Source: UMGS1279 sp045536815
Lineage (GTDB): Bacteria; Bacillota; Clostridia; Oscillospirales; Acutalibacteraceae
NCBI GenBank assembly: GCA_045536815.1
Contig: JAZSOH010000034.1
Coordinates: 1 to 24,171, forward strand
DNA length: 24,171 bases
Direction: 5' to 3'
In this document: piece after piece, positions 7,923 through 15,629 of the stretch
Numbering within the stretch: position 1 is the stretch's first letter
Layout of the letters: every line of letters starts with the position of its first letter
Translations under genes and position numbers: made by a program
Notes under the pieces: generated by a model
Databases searched by the model: none
What the model was told of the DNA's origin: nothing
The model's input: only the letters and a program-made list of their open reading frames with translations

Positions 7923-9827
7923 TTGTTGAACAAAAATGTAAAAAACATACTAATTTATATTTTAATTCCGCTTGTGTTTTTTGCCGGTGCTTTCTTTATT
8001 CTTCGTAGTTCTAAGCAAGCAACTGAGCTTAAATATTACGAAGTGGTTAGTCTTGTGCAAAATAACGAGGTCTCTGAATATGAACTGAACCTTTACACAG
8101 GCGAACTCAGGTATGTTAAACGTAATGAGCCAAATAAAGTTTATAGATATACTGTTGCTTCTCCCGAAGTGTTTTATAACGATGTAAATGATTTCGTTAT
8201 GGAAAACAACAAATCTATAAATTTTGATTCCTCTAATCCCAAATTCATAAAAAATGATTATAAAAGGGGAGATGAGGGCTCTTGGCTTCCAAAGCTTCTT
8301 CCAACACTTCTTTTGATTGGTTGTAGCGTTCTAATTATGGTTATGTTTATGCGCCGCATGGGTAATATGGGCGGCGATAAAGCTATGTCGTTTGGTAAGG
8401 CTAAGTTCAAAAAAGCAGATGATAAGCGTAAAACAACCTTTGCCGATGTTGCAGGTGCCGATGAAGAAAAAGAGGAAATGAGCGAAATTGTTGACTTCCT
8501 TAAATCACCTAAAAAGTTCAATGAGCTTGGCGCCAGAATTCCTAAAGGTGTACTTTTAGTTGGCCCTCCAGGAACGGGTAAAACATTACTTGCAAGAGCT
8601 GTTGCCGGCGAAGCAGAGGTGCCTTTTTTCTCAATTTCGGGTTCAGATTTTGTTGAAATGTTTGTTGGTGTTGGTGCTTCAAGGGTTAGAGATTTGTTCG
8701 AGCAAGCAAAGAAAAGTGCCCCTTCCATTGTTTTTATTGATGAAATTGATGCTGTTGGACGTCAAAGAGGCGCAGGGCTCGGCGGCGGACACGACGAAAG
8801 AGAGCAAACTCTTAATCAGCTTTTGGTTGAGATGGATGGCTTTGGCGCTAATGAAGGCGTTATTGTTATGGCGGCTACAAACCGTCCCGACATACTTGAT
8901 AGAGCACTTCTTCGTCCGGGACGTTTTGATAGGCAGATTACAGTTAATTATCCCGACGCAAAGGGTAGAGAACAAATTCTTAAGGTACATTCTAGGGGAA
9001 AACCGCTTGGTCCTGATGTTAACCTGAAAACCATTGCTCAGTCTACTGCCGGCTTTACCGGTGCAGACCTTGAAAACCTTTTAAATGAGGCGGCATTACT
9101 CGCTGCTAGAAATAATCAAAAGGCAATTACTGAAGAAAATATTGAAGAGGCAACTATTAAGGTTGTAATGGGTACTGAGAAAAAATCTCACGTTATTAAA
9201 GAAAGAGATAAGGTTATTACTTCTTACCACGAAGCAGGTCATGCTATTGTTTCGTATCATCTTGAAACACAAGACCCCGTTCATCAAATTTCAATTATTC
9301 CAAGAGGTATGGCGGCGGGATATACAATGTATATTCCTACCGAAGAAAAAGGCCATATTTCAAGACGTTTTCTTTTGGAAGAAATTTGTTCTATGCTTGG
9401 CGGTCGCGCAGCCGAGGAGATTACTCAGGACGATATTTGCACAGGCGCTTCAAACGATATGCAAAGAGCAACCGAAATTGCTAGAAAAATGGTTACTAAG
9501 TACGGTATGAGTTCTATATTAGGCCCTGTAACTTACGGAACAGATAATAACGAAGTCTTCCTTGGAAGAGATTTTTCGTCAACTCCTAACTATTCTGAGA
9601 AGATTGCCGCTCAAATCGATAGTGAAATTAACTCAATTATCACAACCCAGTATGCTAAAGCAGTAGATATTCTTAAAAAGGATATTGATAAGCTCCATCT
9701 AGTTGCTAAGGTTTTGTTTGAGAAAGAAAAAATCAGCGGTGAAGAGTTTATAAATCTTATGGAAAGTAATGAAACTCTACTAACACAGGCAAATTCAGAA
9801 GAAAATATCGACGATACCAATAAATAA
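7923..9827 (+). CDS. ftsH: ATP-dependent zinc metalloprotease FtsH
   Basis: FtsH is a membrane-anchored AAA+ hexamer that degrades misfolded membrane proteins and regulators. Using TTG 7923 as start (about 634 residues), transmembrane helices lie at about 7-27 and 122-144 around an extracytoplasmic domain. Walker A GPPGTGKT is at 214-221, Walker B IVFIDEID at 269-276, the second region of homology is present (NRPDILDRALLRPGRFDR), and the zinc site HEAGH is at 436-440. AAAGGA (7910-7915) lies seven bases before TTG 7923 and ten before TTG 7926. GTG 7917 is only one base away and is unlikely, so 7923 versus 7926 stays open. Last gene of the operon, followed by a terminator. Confidence 0.95.
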   Translation: MLNKNVKNILIYILIPLVFFAGAFFILRSSKQATELKYYEVVSLVQNNEVSEYELNLYTGELRYVKRNEPNKVYRYTVASPEVFYNDVNDFVMENNKSINFDSSNPKFIKNDYKRGDEGSWLPKLLPTLLLIGCSVLIMVMFMRRMGNMGGDKAMSFGKAKFKKADDKRKTTFADVAGADEEKEEMSEIVDFLKSPKKFNELGARIPKGVLLVGPPGTGKTLLARAVAGEAEVPFFSISGSDFVEMFVGVGASRVRDLFEQAKKSAPSIVFIDEIDAVGRQRGAGLGGGHDEREQTLNQLLVEMDGFGANEGVIVMAATNRPDILDRALLRPGRFDRQITVNYPDAKGREQILKVHSRGKPLGPDVNLKTIAQSTAGFTGADLENLLNEAALLAARNNQKAITEENIEEATIKVVMGTEKKSHVIKERDKVITSYHEAGHAIVSYHLETQDPVHQISIIPRGMAAGYTMYIPTEEKGHISRRFLLEEICSMLGGRAAEEITQDDICTGASNDMQRATEIARKMVTKYGMSSILGPVTYGTDNNEVFLGRDFSSTPNYSEKIAAQIDSEINSIITTQYAKAVDILKKDIDKLHLVAKVLFEKEKISGEEFINLMESNETLLTQANSEENIDDTNK

Positions 9828-9836
9828 TATAATTTT

Positions 9837-9867
9837 AACCGCCAAATTTTTTGTTTGGCGGTTTTTA
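9837..9867 (+). terminator. Intrinsic terminator of the rnjA-ftsH operon
   Basis: AACCGCCAAA (9837-9846) pairs with TTTGGCGGTT (9854-9863), followed by a T-run. It lies nine bases after the ftsH stop. Confidence 0.88.
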
Positions 9868-9918
9868 TTATAGGCTGAGTGCATATAATTTACTAATTCT
9901 AGATTAGGAGAGTAATAT

Positions 9919-10206
9919 ATGTATTGTAAAATAGGTGAAATTAGAGATAAACAGGTTTTTTCAGTAAAGGATGGTAAACTATTAGGCTACGTAAGTGATA
10001 TTGAGTTAGATGTTCAAAGCGGGAAACTTGTTTCAATAATACTTCCCGGAAGAATCAGAGGATTTGGACTACTGGGTAGGGAAGAGGACATTACTGTTCC
10101 TTGGGAAAATATAAAAGTTATCGGTAATGATTCTATACTTGTTGAAACAGATAATATTTTTTTAGAAAATCCTAAGAAGAAAAAATACGGCATTTATAAT
10201 TACTGA
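9919..10206 (+). CDS. YlmC/YmxH-family PRC-barrel protein
   Basis: This is a 95-residue single-domain PRC-barrel protein. Features resembling the YlmC/YmxH sporulation-associated family are the GKLLGYVSDIELD segment (about 19-31), the Gly-rich loop GRIRGFGLLGREEDITVPW and the closing IKVIGNDSILVET. The molecular role of this family is poorly defined; YmxH-type members are conserved in endospore formers. AGGAGAG gives a clear ribosome site. TATAAT at 9884-9889 is a possible -10, but no good -35 is present, so a minor sigma factor is possible. It is a single gene, followed by about 790 bp without another long ORF. Confidence 0.75.
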   Translation: MYCKIGEIRDKQVFSVKDGKLLGYVSDIELDVQSGKLVSIILPGRIRGFGLLGREEDITVPWENIKVIGNDSILVETDNIFLENPKKKKYGIYNY

Positions 10207-10294
10207 ATTATTTTAATCAATGAATTTTACACAAAGGTAAATAATTAAAAATTGTTAATAGATGCTTTTTTAAATATCTTTGCAGATTTTAAAA

Positions 10295-10373
10295 AGGGGG
10301 AGTATATTCACTTACCCCTGAATTTTATATATCTAATTATACAAAATGAATATTTTGTATAATTCGGGGGAGT
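10295..10373. other. Structured element with competing G-rich/C-rich pairings
   Basis: CCCCTGAATT (10315-10324) can pair with AATTCGGGGG (10361-10370), a 10-bp stem with one wobble, enclosing a perfect inverted repeat ATACAAAAT-GAAT-ATTTTGTAT (10339-10360). Alternatively the same CCCC block pairs with an upstream GGGGGAGT copy (10296-10303). That word recurs at 10366-10373. Read on the minus strand, the upstream pairing is followed by TTTTT and could be a terminator for a leftward transcript. Whether this is RNA or a protein-binding site is unknown. Confidence 0.4.
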
Positions 10374-10824
10374 GGAAAATTCTAAATATGGCTATATAGC
10401 GCCCGGACTTTTAAATATATAATATAAACTAATGTATCTATAAAATAAATACCCCTTTGCTTTAAATGACATATTTTATATAAACAACAGTATTTTCTCA
10501 AAAATTATTTATAAATATTTCTTAGTTTACTATATACTAAGCTACTATGCTTCATAATTTTAATTCTATATTGTTTTTTAAATTTAAACTCCCTTTTTTA
10601 AATTTTAACTTCCGATTACAGCCAATAGAAATTTTTTTATGTAACCCTAGGTCGTTTTGAAAATTTCTGTTGAATGGGATTTTTGTAGTTTTTATTATTT
10701 CCCAAAAAAATTAAATAAATTTGAGGTCAAATGCTTTAACATTTAGAAATTATATACACCTGACTGACTGTACATTGATAAATATTAAATTATAAGATTT
10801 TCAAGCAATACAAACATATTGTAT

Positions 10825-10869
10825 TTAGAAAAATGTTTTAGAACGATATCTATAATAACAAAAAGCCAT
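10825..10869 (-). CDS. Possible 14-residue small ORF with strong ribosome site
   Basis: On the minus strand AAGGGAGGA (10883-10875) is followed after five bases by ATG (10869), and the frame reads MAFCYYRYRSKTFF then stop. The ribosome site is near-perfect, unusual in this AT-rich noncoding stretch. Just after the stop, AATACAA and TTGTATT form a 7-bp hairpin. The peptide is aromatic and basic and I do not recognise it. It could be a leader peptide or chance. No convincing minus-strand promoter was found. Confidence 0.25.
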   Translation of the reverse strand: MAFCYYRYRSKTFF

Positions 10870-10910
10870 GTCTATCCTCCCTTACTTATCTAATAATTAA
10901 CCACCCTATT

Positions 10911-10926
10911 TGTTAAATATTTAACA
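10911..10926. promoter_or_regulatory. 16-bp perfect palindrome upstream of recombinase promoter
   Basis: TGTTAAATATTTAACA is a perfect palindrome about 20 bp before the -35 box of the recombinase gene and between it and the divergent small ORF. An operator for a dimeric regulator is plausible. AT-rich palindromes also arise by chance. Confidence 0.35.
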
Positions 10927-10945
10927 ATGTTTTGTATAATTCCCC

Positions 10946-10974
10946 TTGAAAATAATGTGTATTTGTAGTATAAT
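10946..10974 (+). promoter_or_regulatory. Sigma-A promoter of the tyrosine recombinase gene
   Basis: TTGAAA (10946-10951) and TATAAT (10969-10974) are separated by 17 bp. The predicted start near 10981 leaves a leader of about 15 nt containing the GAGGTG ribosome site. Confidence 0.75.
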
Positions 10975-10995
10975 TTTATCAGATGAGGTGATATT

Positions 10996-11973
10996 TTGAA
11001 GCATGAATTTTTATTAAGTGCCCCTGATATTATTAAATCCTTTCTTATATACAGTGAAACTATCAAAAATAAGTCAGAAAACTCTGTTAACGAGTATTAC
11101 ACCGACCTTCGCACCTTTTTTAGATATATAAAGCTTGTTCGAGGTAAGGTAGAAAAAGATACTCCATTTAAAGAGATTGATATCTCTGATATCGATGTTT
11201 CGCTTGTTAAAACGGTTACCCTTGAGGATTTATATTCATTTTTAGTCTTTTGTAAAAACGAACTTAACAATTCGCCAACCACAAGGGCTAGAAAATGTTC
11301 CGTTTTAAAAATATATTTTAGGTATTTAACCCTAAACACGCATCAGTTAGATAAAAACCCTGCAGAGCTTTTAGAGGCTCCGAAGGCCACCTCTTCCCTA
11401 CCTAAGTATTTAACACTCGAAGATAGTATCCAACTTTTAAGCTCAGTAGACGGTAATAATAAAGAGCGTGATTATTGTATTTTAACGCTTTTTTTGAACT
11501 GCGGATTACGTCTTTCAGAGCTTTGCGGCATAAATTTAAGCGATATTAGCGGCGATGGAAGGCTTAGAGTTCTTGGTAAAGGCCGAAAAGAACGTATTAT
11601 ATACCTTAATTCTGCCTGTATAGAAGCTTTAGAAGCGTATCTACGTGTCAGACCAAACGACGGTGTGCCTTCTGACCAAAAAAATGCGCTATTTATCAGC
11701 AGAAACAAGCGTAGAATATCAAACAAAACGGTGCAACATATAGTTTACACCTTTTTAGATAAAGCGGGTCTTGGCGGTATGGGACTTTCTCCGCATAAGC
11801 TTAGGCACACAGCAGCAACGCTTATGTATCAACAAGGCCATGTTGATGTTAGAGCTTTAAAAGAGGTACTTGGCCACGCCAATTTGAATACCACCCAAAT
11901 TTATACTCACCTTTCTAATGAGCATATTAAAGAAGCTATTGACTCTAACCCATTAGCAAAGGTTAAAAAATAA
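10996..11973 (+). CDS. Tyrosine recombinase, XerC/XerD type
   Basis: This is a 325-residue site-specific tyrosine recombinase. An N-terminal SAM-like core-binding domain (about 10-125) precedes the catalytic domain. All catalytic residues are visible: R172 (NCGLRLSEL), K195 (LGKGRKER), H267 and R270 (SPHKLRHTAATL), H294 (VLGHAN) and nucleophile Y303 (QIYTHLS). This is the architecture of Xer proteins that resolve chromosome dimers at dif; the length and Clostridia-like sequence fit. It starts at TTG 10996 with GAGGTG five to six bases upstream. No adjacent phage or integrative-element genes are visible, which favours a housekeeping role, but an integrase of a lost element cannot be excluded. 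It probably forms an operon with the phosphatase gene 10 bp downstream. Confidence 0.88.
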   Translation: MKHEFLLSAPDIIKSFLIYSETIKNKSENSVNEYYTDLRTFFRYIKLVRGKVEKDTPFKEIDISDIDVSLVKTVTLEDLYSFLVFCKNELNNSPTTRARKCSVLKIYFRYLTLNTHQLDKNPAELLEAPKATSSLPKYLTLEDSIQLLSSVDGNNKERDYCILTLFLNCGLRLSELCGINLSDISGDGRLRVLGKGRKERIIYLNSACIEALEAYLRVRPNDGVPSDQKNALFISRNKRRISNKTVQHIVYTFLDKAGLGGMGLSPHKLRHTAATLMYQQGHVDVRALKEVLGHANLNTTQIYTHLSNEHIKEAIDSNPLAKVKK

Positions 11974-11983
11974 GGTGATTATT

Positions 11984-12706
11984 ATGTTACTCTATATAAT
12001 TAGACACGCTGACCCTATATATAGTCCTGATAGCTTAACTGAAAAAGGTCATTTACAGGCAAAAGCCCTTGCAAAAAGGCTTAAAAATAGCGGAATTAGT
12101 AAGATTTACTGCTCTCCTATGGTAAGAACCAGACAAACGGCTAAACCGCTATGTGACGAGCTTGGAATTGAGCCAATTATTTTAGATTTTACTGCGGAAA
12201 ATCTAGCGCAGGAAAGCTTTTTTGTAAAATTTGAAGAAAAAAACAGAAATGGTTGGGTGTTCCACCAACAAACAACTAATTACAAAAATAATGATACAAT
12301 AAGTTTATCTACCGAAGCGTCTTTTGATATTGAAGCCTTTAAAAAATTCGATACTAAAAAGTTTAAAGATGGTTATAAACGTATTGAAGAAGAATCGGAC
12401 AAGTTTTTACTTAGCCTTGGTTACCAACGTGACGGGTGTGTTTATAGTATTATAAACCCTAATGAAGAAAAAATTGCAGTATTTTGTCATCAAGGCTTCG
12501 GTCTTACCTGGCTTTCACATTTACTAAGAATTCCTCCTCATATTTTTTGGGCATCTTTTAATATCGCACATTCGAGCGTTACAATTTTATCTTTTAGCAA
12601 CAATGAAAATAAAATTACCACGCCAAAATGTTTACAGCTAGCAGACCTTTCTCATTTATATGGCGAAGGCCTCCCCTACACTTATGACAATGAACTGAAA
12701 CTATAA
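11984..12706 (+). CDS. Histidine phosphatase superfamily protein
   Basis: This is a 240-residue phosphoglycerate-mutase-like phosphatase. The catalytic motif is RHAD (R7, H8) instead of the commoner RHGE/RHGQ. TEKGHLQAKALAKRL follows, then the conserved SPMVRTRQTA segment and a second catalytic His in VFCHQGFG. It has an insertion-rich middle (about 75-140) with no recognised motif, so the substrate cannot be named. The start is ATG 11984 because AAGGTG (11972-11977) lies six bases upstream; the in-frame GTG 11975 overlaps that site. It is likely cotranscribed with the recombinase gene, and both end at the terminator at 12711. Confidence 0.82.
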   Translation: MLLYIIRHADPIYSPDSLTEKGHLQAKALAKRLKNSGISKIYCSPMVRTRQTAKPLCDELGIEPIILDFTAENLAQESFFVKFEEKNRNGWVFHQQTTNYKNNDTISLSTEASFDIEAFKKFDTKKFKDGYKRIEEESDKFLLSLGYQRDGCVYSIINPNEEKIAVFCHQGFGLTWLSHLLRIPPHIFWASFNIAHSSVTILSFSNNENKITTPKCLQLADLSHLYGEGLPYTYDNELKL

Positions 12707-12710
12707 AATT

Positions 12711-12742
12711 AAACCGCACTACCTTTTAAGTAGTGCGGTTTT
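12711..12742. terminator. Bidirectional terminator between convergent genes
   Basis: AAACCGCACTAC pairs with GTAGTGCGGTTT around a 7-nt loop, with T-tracts on both strands. It serves the phosphatase gene (plus) and the exonuclease gene (minus), whose stop codon touches it. Confidence 0.85.
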
Positions 12743-13606
12743 TTATGCATTTATTTCTTCTTTAATGTCAACTGTCTTTTTTCTTATTTCTACGCTATCA
12801 TAAAATTTTCTAATGGTTATAAAACCTAAAAATTTTTTATCACAGTTTTTGCAGTAGAATTTTGCGCCAAACTTTTTGTTCTTAAAGGACCATTTTGTTA
12901 GTCTTTTTGCTTTTGCACCACAGGTTTTGCAGCTAATATAAAGCTTACTTTTATCAACAAAGGAACTGTTAATATCGTTAATATAAAAGGACTTAAAACA
13001 AAGCTTTTTATAAAATTCCGGGTTGTTAGTGTCTATTAAAAAGTTTGAAAAAATATTTTCTTTATAACATTTTTCCAAAATTTTTGATGCTAAAAGACTA
13101 TCATAAAAAGCTCTATGTAACCCTTCATCAGAAACTGTGATGCCAAGACGCTCTGCCGCGTTAGATAGCGACATTTGGTTTTTTTCGGGCGTTCCCATTA
13201 AAACAAGTTCATTATGAAAAATCTTTTGTAAATCGGCATAGAGGCCAATTTTCGCGTCCTCAGGGCCGTTACCAAAATTAATACAGTTATCATATAGAAC
13301 ATAAAGGTCAGAATCACTCCAAGTGAGAGTAACGTTATGTTCACCTGCCCATAACTTGTACTCGTTAAGAGCATCTGTAAAAGGAATTCCGTCAAGCATT
13401 GTTTCGTTGGTCATACCTGTAAGCTCTTTAAACCTACAACTTAATTTTTTAGTGATGGAAGAGCGAATAACTTTGTTAAATCGGTCAATTATATTAAACT
13501 TGCCATCAAGCTTAACGGCACCGATTTCTACAATCTCATTAACAAACGCGTGTTTTTTCTTAAAATACGCATTATTCCATTCAAAATCTAATATAATATA
13601 ATTCAT
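12743..13606 (-). CDS. DEDDh 3'-5' exonuclease with C-terminal zinc ribbon
   Basis: This is a 287-residue DnaQ-like exonuclease. Exo motifs are D7 and E9 (ILDFEW), an acidic Exo II region (TWSDSDL, about 95-101) and Exo III H164/D169 (HRAFYD), so the catalytic set is complete. The first third resembles KapD-type exonucleases. A C-terminal CxxC...CxxC ribbon (C226, C229, C252, C255) is followed by a basic tail and suggests nucleic-acid binding; that combination is unusual for stand-alone family members. No ribosome site precedes the ATG and only three bases separate it from the typA stop, so translation is probably coupled to typA. Substrate (DNA or RNA) is unknown. Confidence 0.8.
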   Translation of the reverse strand: MNYIILDFEWNNAYFKKKHAFVNEIVEIGAVKLDGKFNIIDRFNKVIRSSITKKLSCRFKELTGMTNETMLDGIPFTDALNEYKLWAGEHNVTLTWSDSDLYVLYDNCINFGNGPEDAKIGLYADLQKIFHNELVLMGTPEKNQMSLSNAAERLGITVSDEGLHRAFYDSLLASKILEKCYKENIFSNFLIDTNNPEFYKKLCFKSFYINDINSSFVDKSKLYISCKTCGAKAKRLTKWSFKNKKFGAKFYCKNCDKKFLGFITIRKFYDSVEIRKKTVDIKEEINA

Positions 13607-13609
13607 AGT

Positions 13610-15436
13610 TTATGCTTTATTTTTTGCCTCTGCCTTCATTCTGAGCTCTTTGCTCAAAATTCTTTTACGAAGTCTTATAGATTCCGGTGTAATTTCAACT
13701 AGCTCATCAGATTTAATAAACTCAAGTGATTGCTCAAGGCTTAAAACTGAATGAGGAACAAGCTTAAGCGCATCATCAGAGCCCGAAGCTCGCATATTTG
13801 TTGCAGCTTTTTTCTTGCAAACGTTACAAACAATATCCTCATTTTTGGGATTTTCGCCGACTATCATACCTTCATAAACAGGTGCGCCCGGGCCGATAAA
13901 AAGCCTACCGCGGCTTTGGGTATTGAAAAGACCATATCCCGTAGCTTCGCCTGTTTCGTGAACGACAATTGAACCGGTTGTACGACTTTCTATATCACCC
14001 TTATAAGCCTCGTAGCTGTCAAAAACGTGGTTCATAATACCGTTTCCATTAGTATCAGTTAAAAACTGAGAGCGATAACCTAAAAGGCCCCTTGCGGGAA
14101 TTAAAAACTCTAAATGGGTTGTGCCGCCATCTCTGGTTGCCATATTTTTGAGTTCTGCTTTTCGGGTACCAAGTCTTTCCATAACTGAGCCAACATATTC
14201 TTCGGGAACCTCTATCATTAAAAGTTCAATGGGCTCAAGTAATGTGCCGTTTTCGTCACGTTTATATATAACTGTGGGAGGAGAAACCTGAAATTCATAG
14301 CCTTCTCTACGCATTGTCTCGATTAAAATTGAAAGGTGTAGCTCTCCCCTGCCTGATACTTTAAATGTGTCTGCAGAATCGGTTTCTTCAACCTTAAGGC
14401 TAACATTTGTTTGTACCTCTTTAAATAGCCTATCGCGAAGGTTACGTGAGGTAACGAATTTACCTTCTTTACCTGCAAAAGGTGAATTATTAACCATAAA
14501 ATTCATAGCAAGTGTAGGCTCATCAATTTTAATGAATGGTAGCGGTTCAATACAGTCGGTTGCACAAGCAGTTTCGCCAATGTTAAGGTCGCCAATGCCG
14601 GCTACGGAAATTATTTCGCCGACACCTGCAGACTCAACCTCAACTCTACGAAGGCCGCTATAAACAAAAAGCTTTGAAAGTTTAACATTTGAAACCTTTC
14701 CGTCTGCGTGGCAAAGAGATACAGTCTGTCCTTGCTTAACAGAGCCGCGTTCAACCCTGCCAACACCAATTTTACCTAAATATTCGTCATAGTCTATATT
14801 AGAAAAAAGAATTTGAAGGGGCGCATCTGCGTTGCCTTTTGGTGGGTTAACTTCTTCCACGATTTTATCAAACAATGTTTGTAAATTTTCGGTAGGATGC
14901 TCAGGAGAAAGTGAAGCAAAACCATCTCGACCCGATGCAAAAACAACAGGAAATTCGATTTGCTCATCATCGGCGCCAAGCTCAATAAACAGGTCTAAAA
15001 CCTCGTCTACAACCTCGTAAGGACGTGCCATGGGCCTATCAATTTTATTAACAACAACGATTACTTTTTTGCCTAAGCCGAGAGCTTTTTTAAGCACAAA
15101 ACGTGTTTGAGGCATACATCCCTCGAAGGCATCAACTAAAAGCAAAACGCCATCAACCATCATTAAAATACGTTCAACCTCGCCACCAAAATCAGCATGG
15201 CCGGGAGTGTCTACAATATTTATTTTATAGTCCTTATACTGAACACTTGTGGTTTTTGAAAGAATTGTAATACCACGTTCGCGCTCAAGATCATTTGAGT
15301 CCATCACCCTATCGTTTACCTGCTCGTTAGTACGAAATGTGCCGCTTTGCTTTAGTAGTTGGTCAACAAGAGTGGTTTTACCGTGGTCAACATGGGCAAT
15401 TATTGCAACATTACGAAGTTTTTCAGAAGAAAACAT
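13610..15436 (-). CDS. typA: Translational GTPase TypA/BipA
   Basis: This is a 608-residue ribosome-associated GTPase related to EF-G, involved in 50S assembly and stress or cold adaptation. G1 AHVDHGKT is at 14-21, the RERGIT switch at about 53-57, G3 DTPGH at 76-80 and G4 NKID at 130-133. EF-G-like domains and the BipA C-terminal domain follow (VGENPKNEDIVCNVCKKKAATNMRASG, with its middle part conserved). Length matches the family. The ribosome site is weak (GGAATGAG). It has its own consensus promoter and probably forms a two-gene unit with the exonuclease gene. Confidence 0.96.
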   Translation of the reverse strand: MFSSEKLRNVAIIAHVDHGKTTLVDQLLKQSGTFRTNEQVNDRVMDSNDLERERGITILSKTTSVQYKDYKINIVDTPGHADFGGEVERILMMVDGVLLLVDAFEGCMPQTRFVLKKALGLGKKVIVVVNKIDRPMARPYEVVDEVLDLFIELGADDEQIEFPVVFASGRDGFASLSPEHPTENLQTLFDKIVEEVNPPKGNADAPLQILFSNIDYDEYLGKIGVGRVERGSVKQGQTVSLCHADGKVSNVKLSKLFVYSGLRRVEVESAGVGEIISVAGIGDLNIGETACATDCIEPLPFIKIDEPTLAMNFMVNNSPFAGKEGKFVTSRNLRDRLFKEVQTNVSLKVEETDSADTFKVSGRGELHLSILIETMRREGYEFQVSPPTVIYKRDENGTLLEPIELLMIEVPEEYVGSVMERLGTRKAELKNMATRDGGTTHLEFLIPARGLLGYRSQFLTDTNGNGIMNHVFDSYEAYKGDIESRTTGSIVVHETGEATGYGLFNTQSRGRLFIGPGAPVYEGMIVGENPKNEDIVCNVCKKKAATNMRASGSDDALKLVPHSVLSLEQSLEFIKSDELVEITPESIRLRKRILSKELRMKAEAKNKA

Positions 15437-15477
15437 TAATTAACTCATTCCAATCATAAAATTCTATTAACCAAATT

Positions 15478-15506
15478 ATTATAAACTTATTTTTAAAACT
15501 TGTCAA
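15478..15506 (-). promoter_or_regulatory. Consensus sigma-A promoter of typA
   Basis: On the minus strand TTGACA (15506-15501) and TATAAT (15483-15478) are exact consensus hexamers with a 17-bp spacer, 42 bp before the typA start. Confidence 0.85.
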
Positions 15507-15565
15507 TAATATATAGTTATATTTAATAATAAACGATGTAAAAGATAAAAATATGCAATATTTAC

Positions 15566-15594
15566 TTGATTTTTGTCGTAAAAATTTGTATAAT
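15566..15594 (+). promoter_or_regulatory. Sigma-A promoter of the CAT-like gene
   Basis: TTGATT (15566-15571), a 17-bp spacer and TATAAT (15589-15594) lie 35 bp before the start of the gene at 15630. It is divergent from the typA promoter. Confidence 0.78.
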
Positions 15595-15629
15595 AAATAG
15601 GTATTTTAGTGTTCATAGGAGGATAAATT

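Larger units (their letters stand above)
10207..10980. other. Gene-poor AT-rich region with dyads before the recombinase gene
   Basis: Neither strand contains a long ORF across about 775 bp. The stretch holds a structured element at 10295-10373, a 9-bp inverted repeat (AGAAATTTT near 10627 with AAAATTTCT near 10660), a possible 14-codon minus-strand ORF (10825-10869), a 16-bp palindrome (10911-10926) and the promoter of the recombinase gene. The remainder is low-complexity AT-rich sequence in which I see nothing definite. A decayed gene or a noncoding RNA would both fit. Confidence 0.6.

Noticed and set aside
8258..8728. 156-codon minus-strand ORF inside ftsH
   Set aside because: It is a shadow of the strongly conserved AAA+ frame, with no ribosome site and composition reflecting the opposite strand.
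10996..11973. Prophage or integrative-element integrase
   Set aside because: No phage, relaxase or excisionase genes, and no direct repeats at a tRNA flank it; the tRNA-Leu is more than 4 kb away, beyond housekeeping typA.
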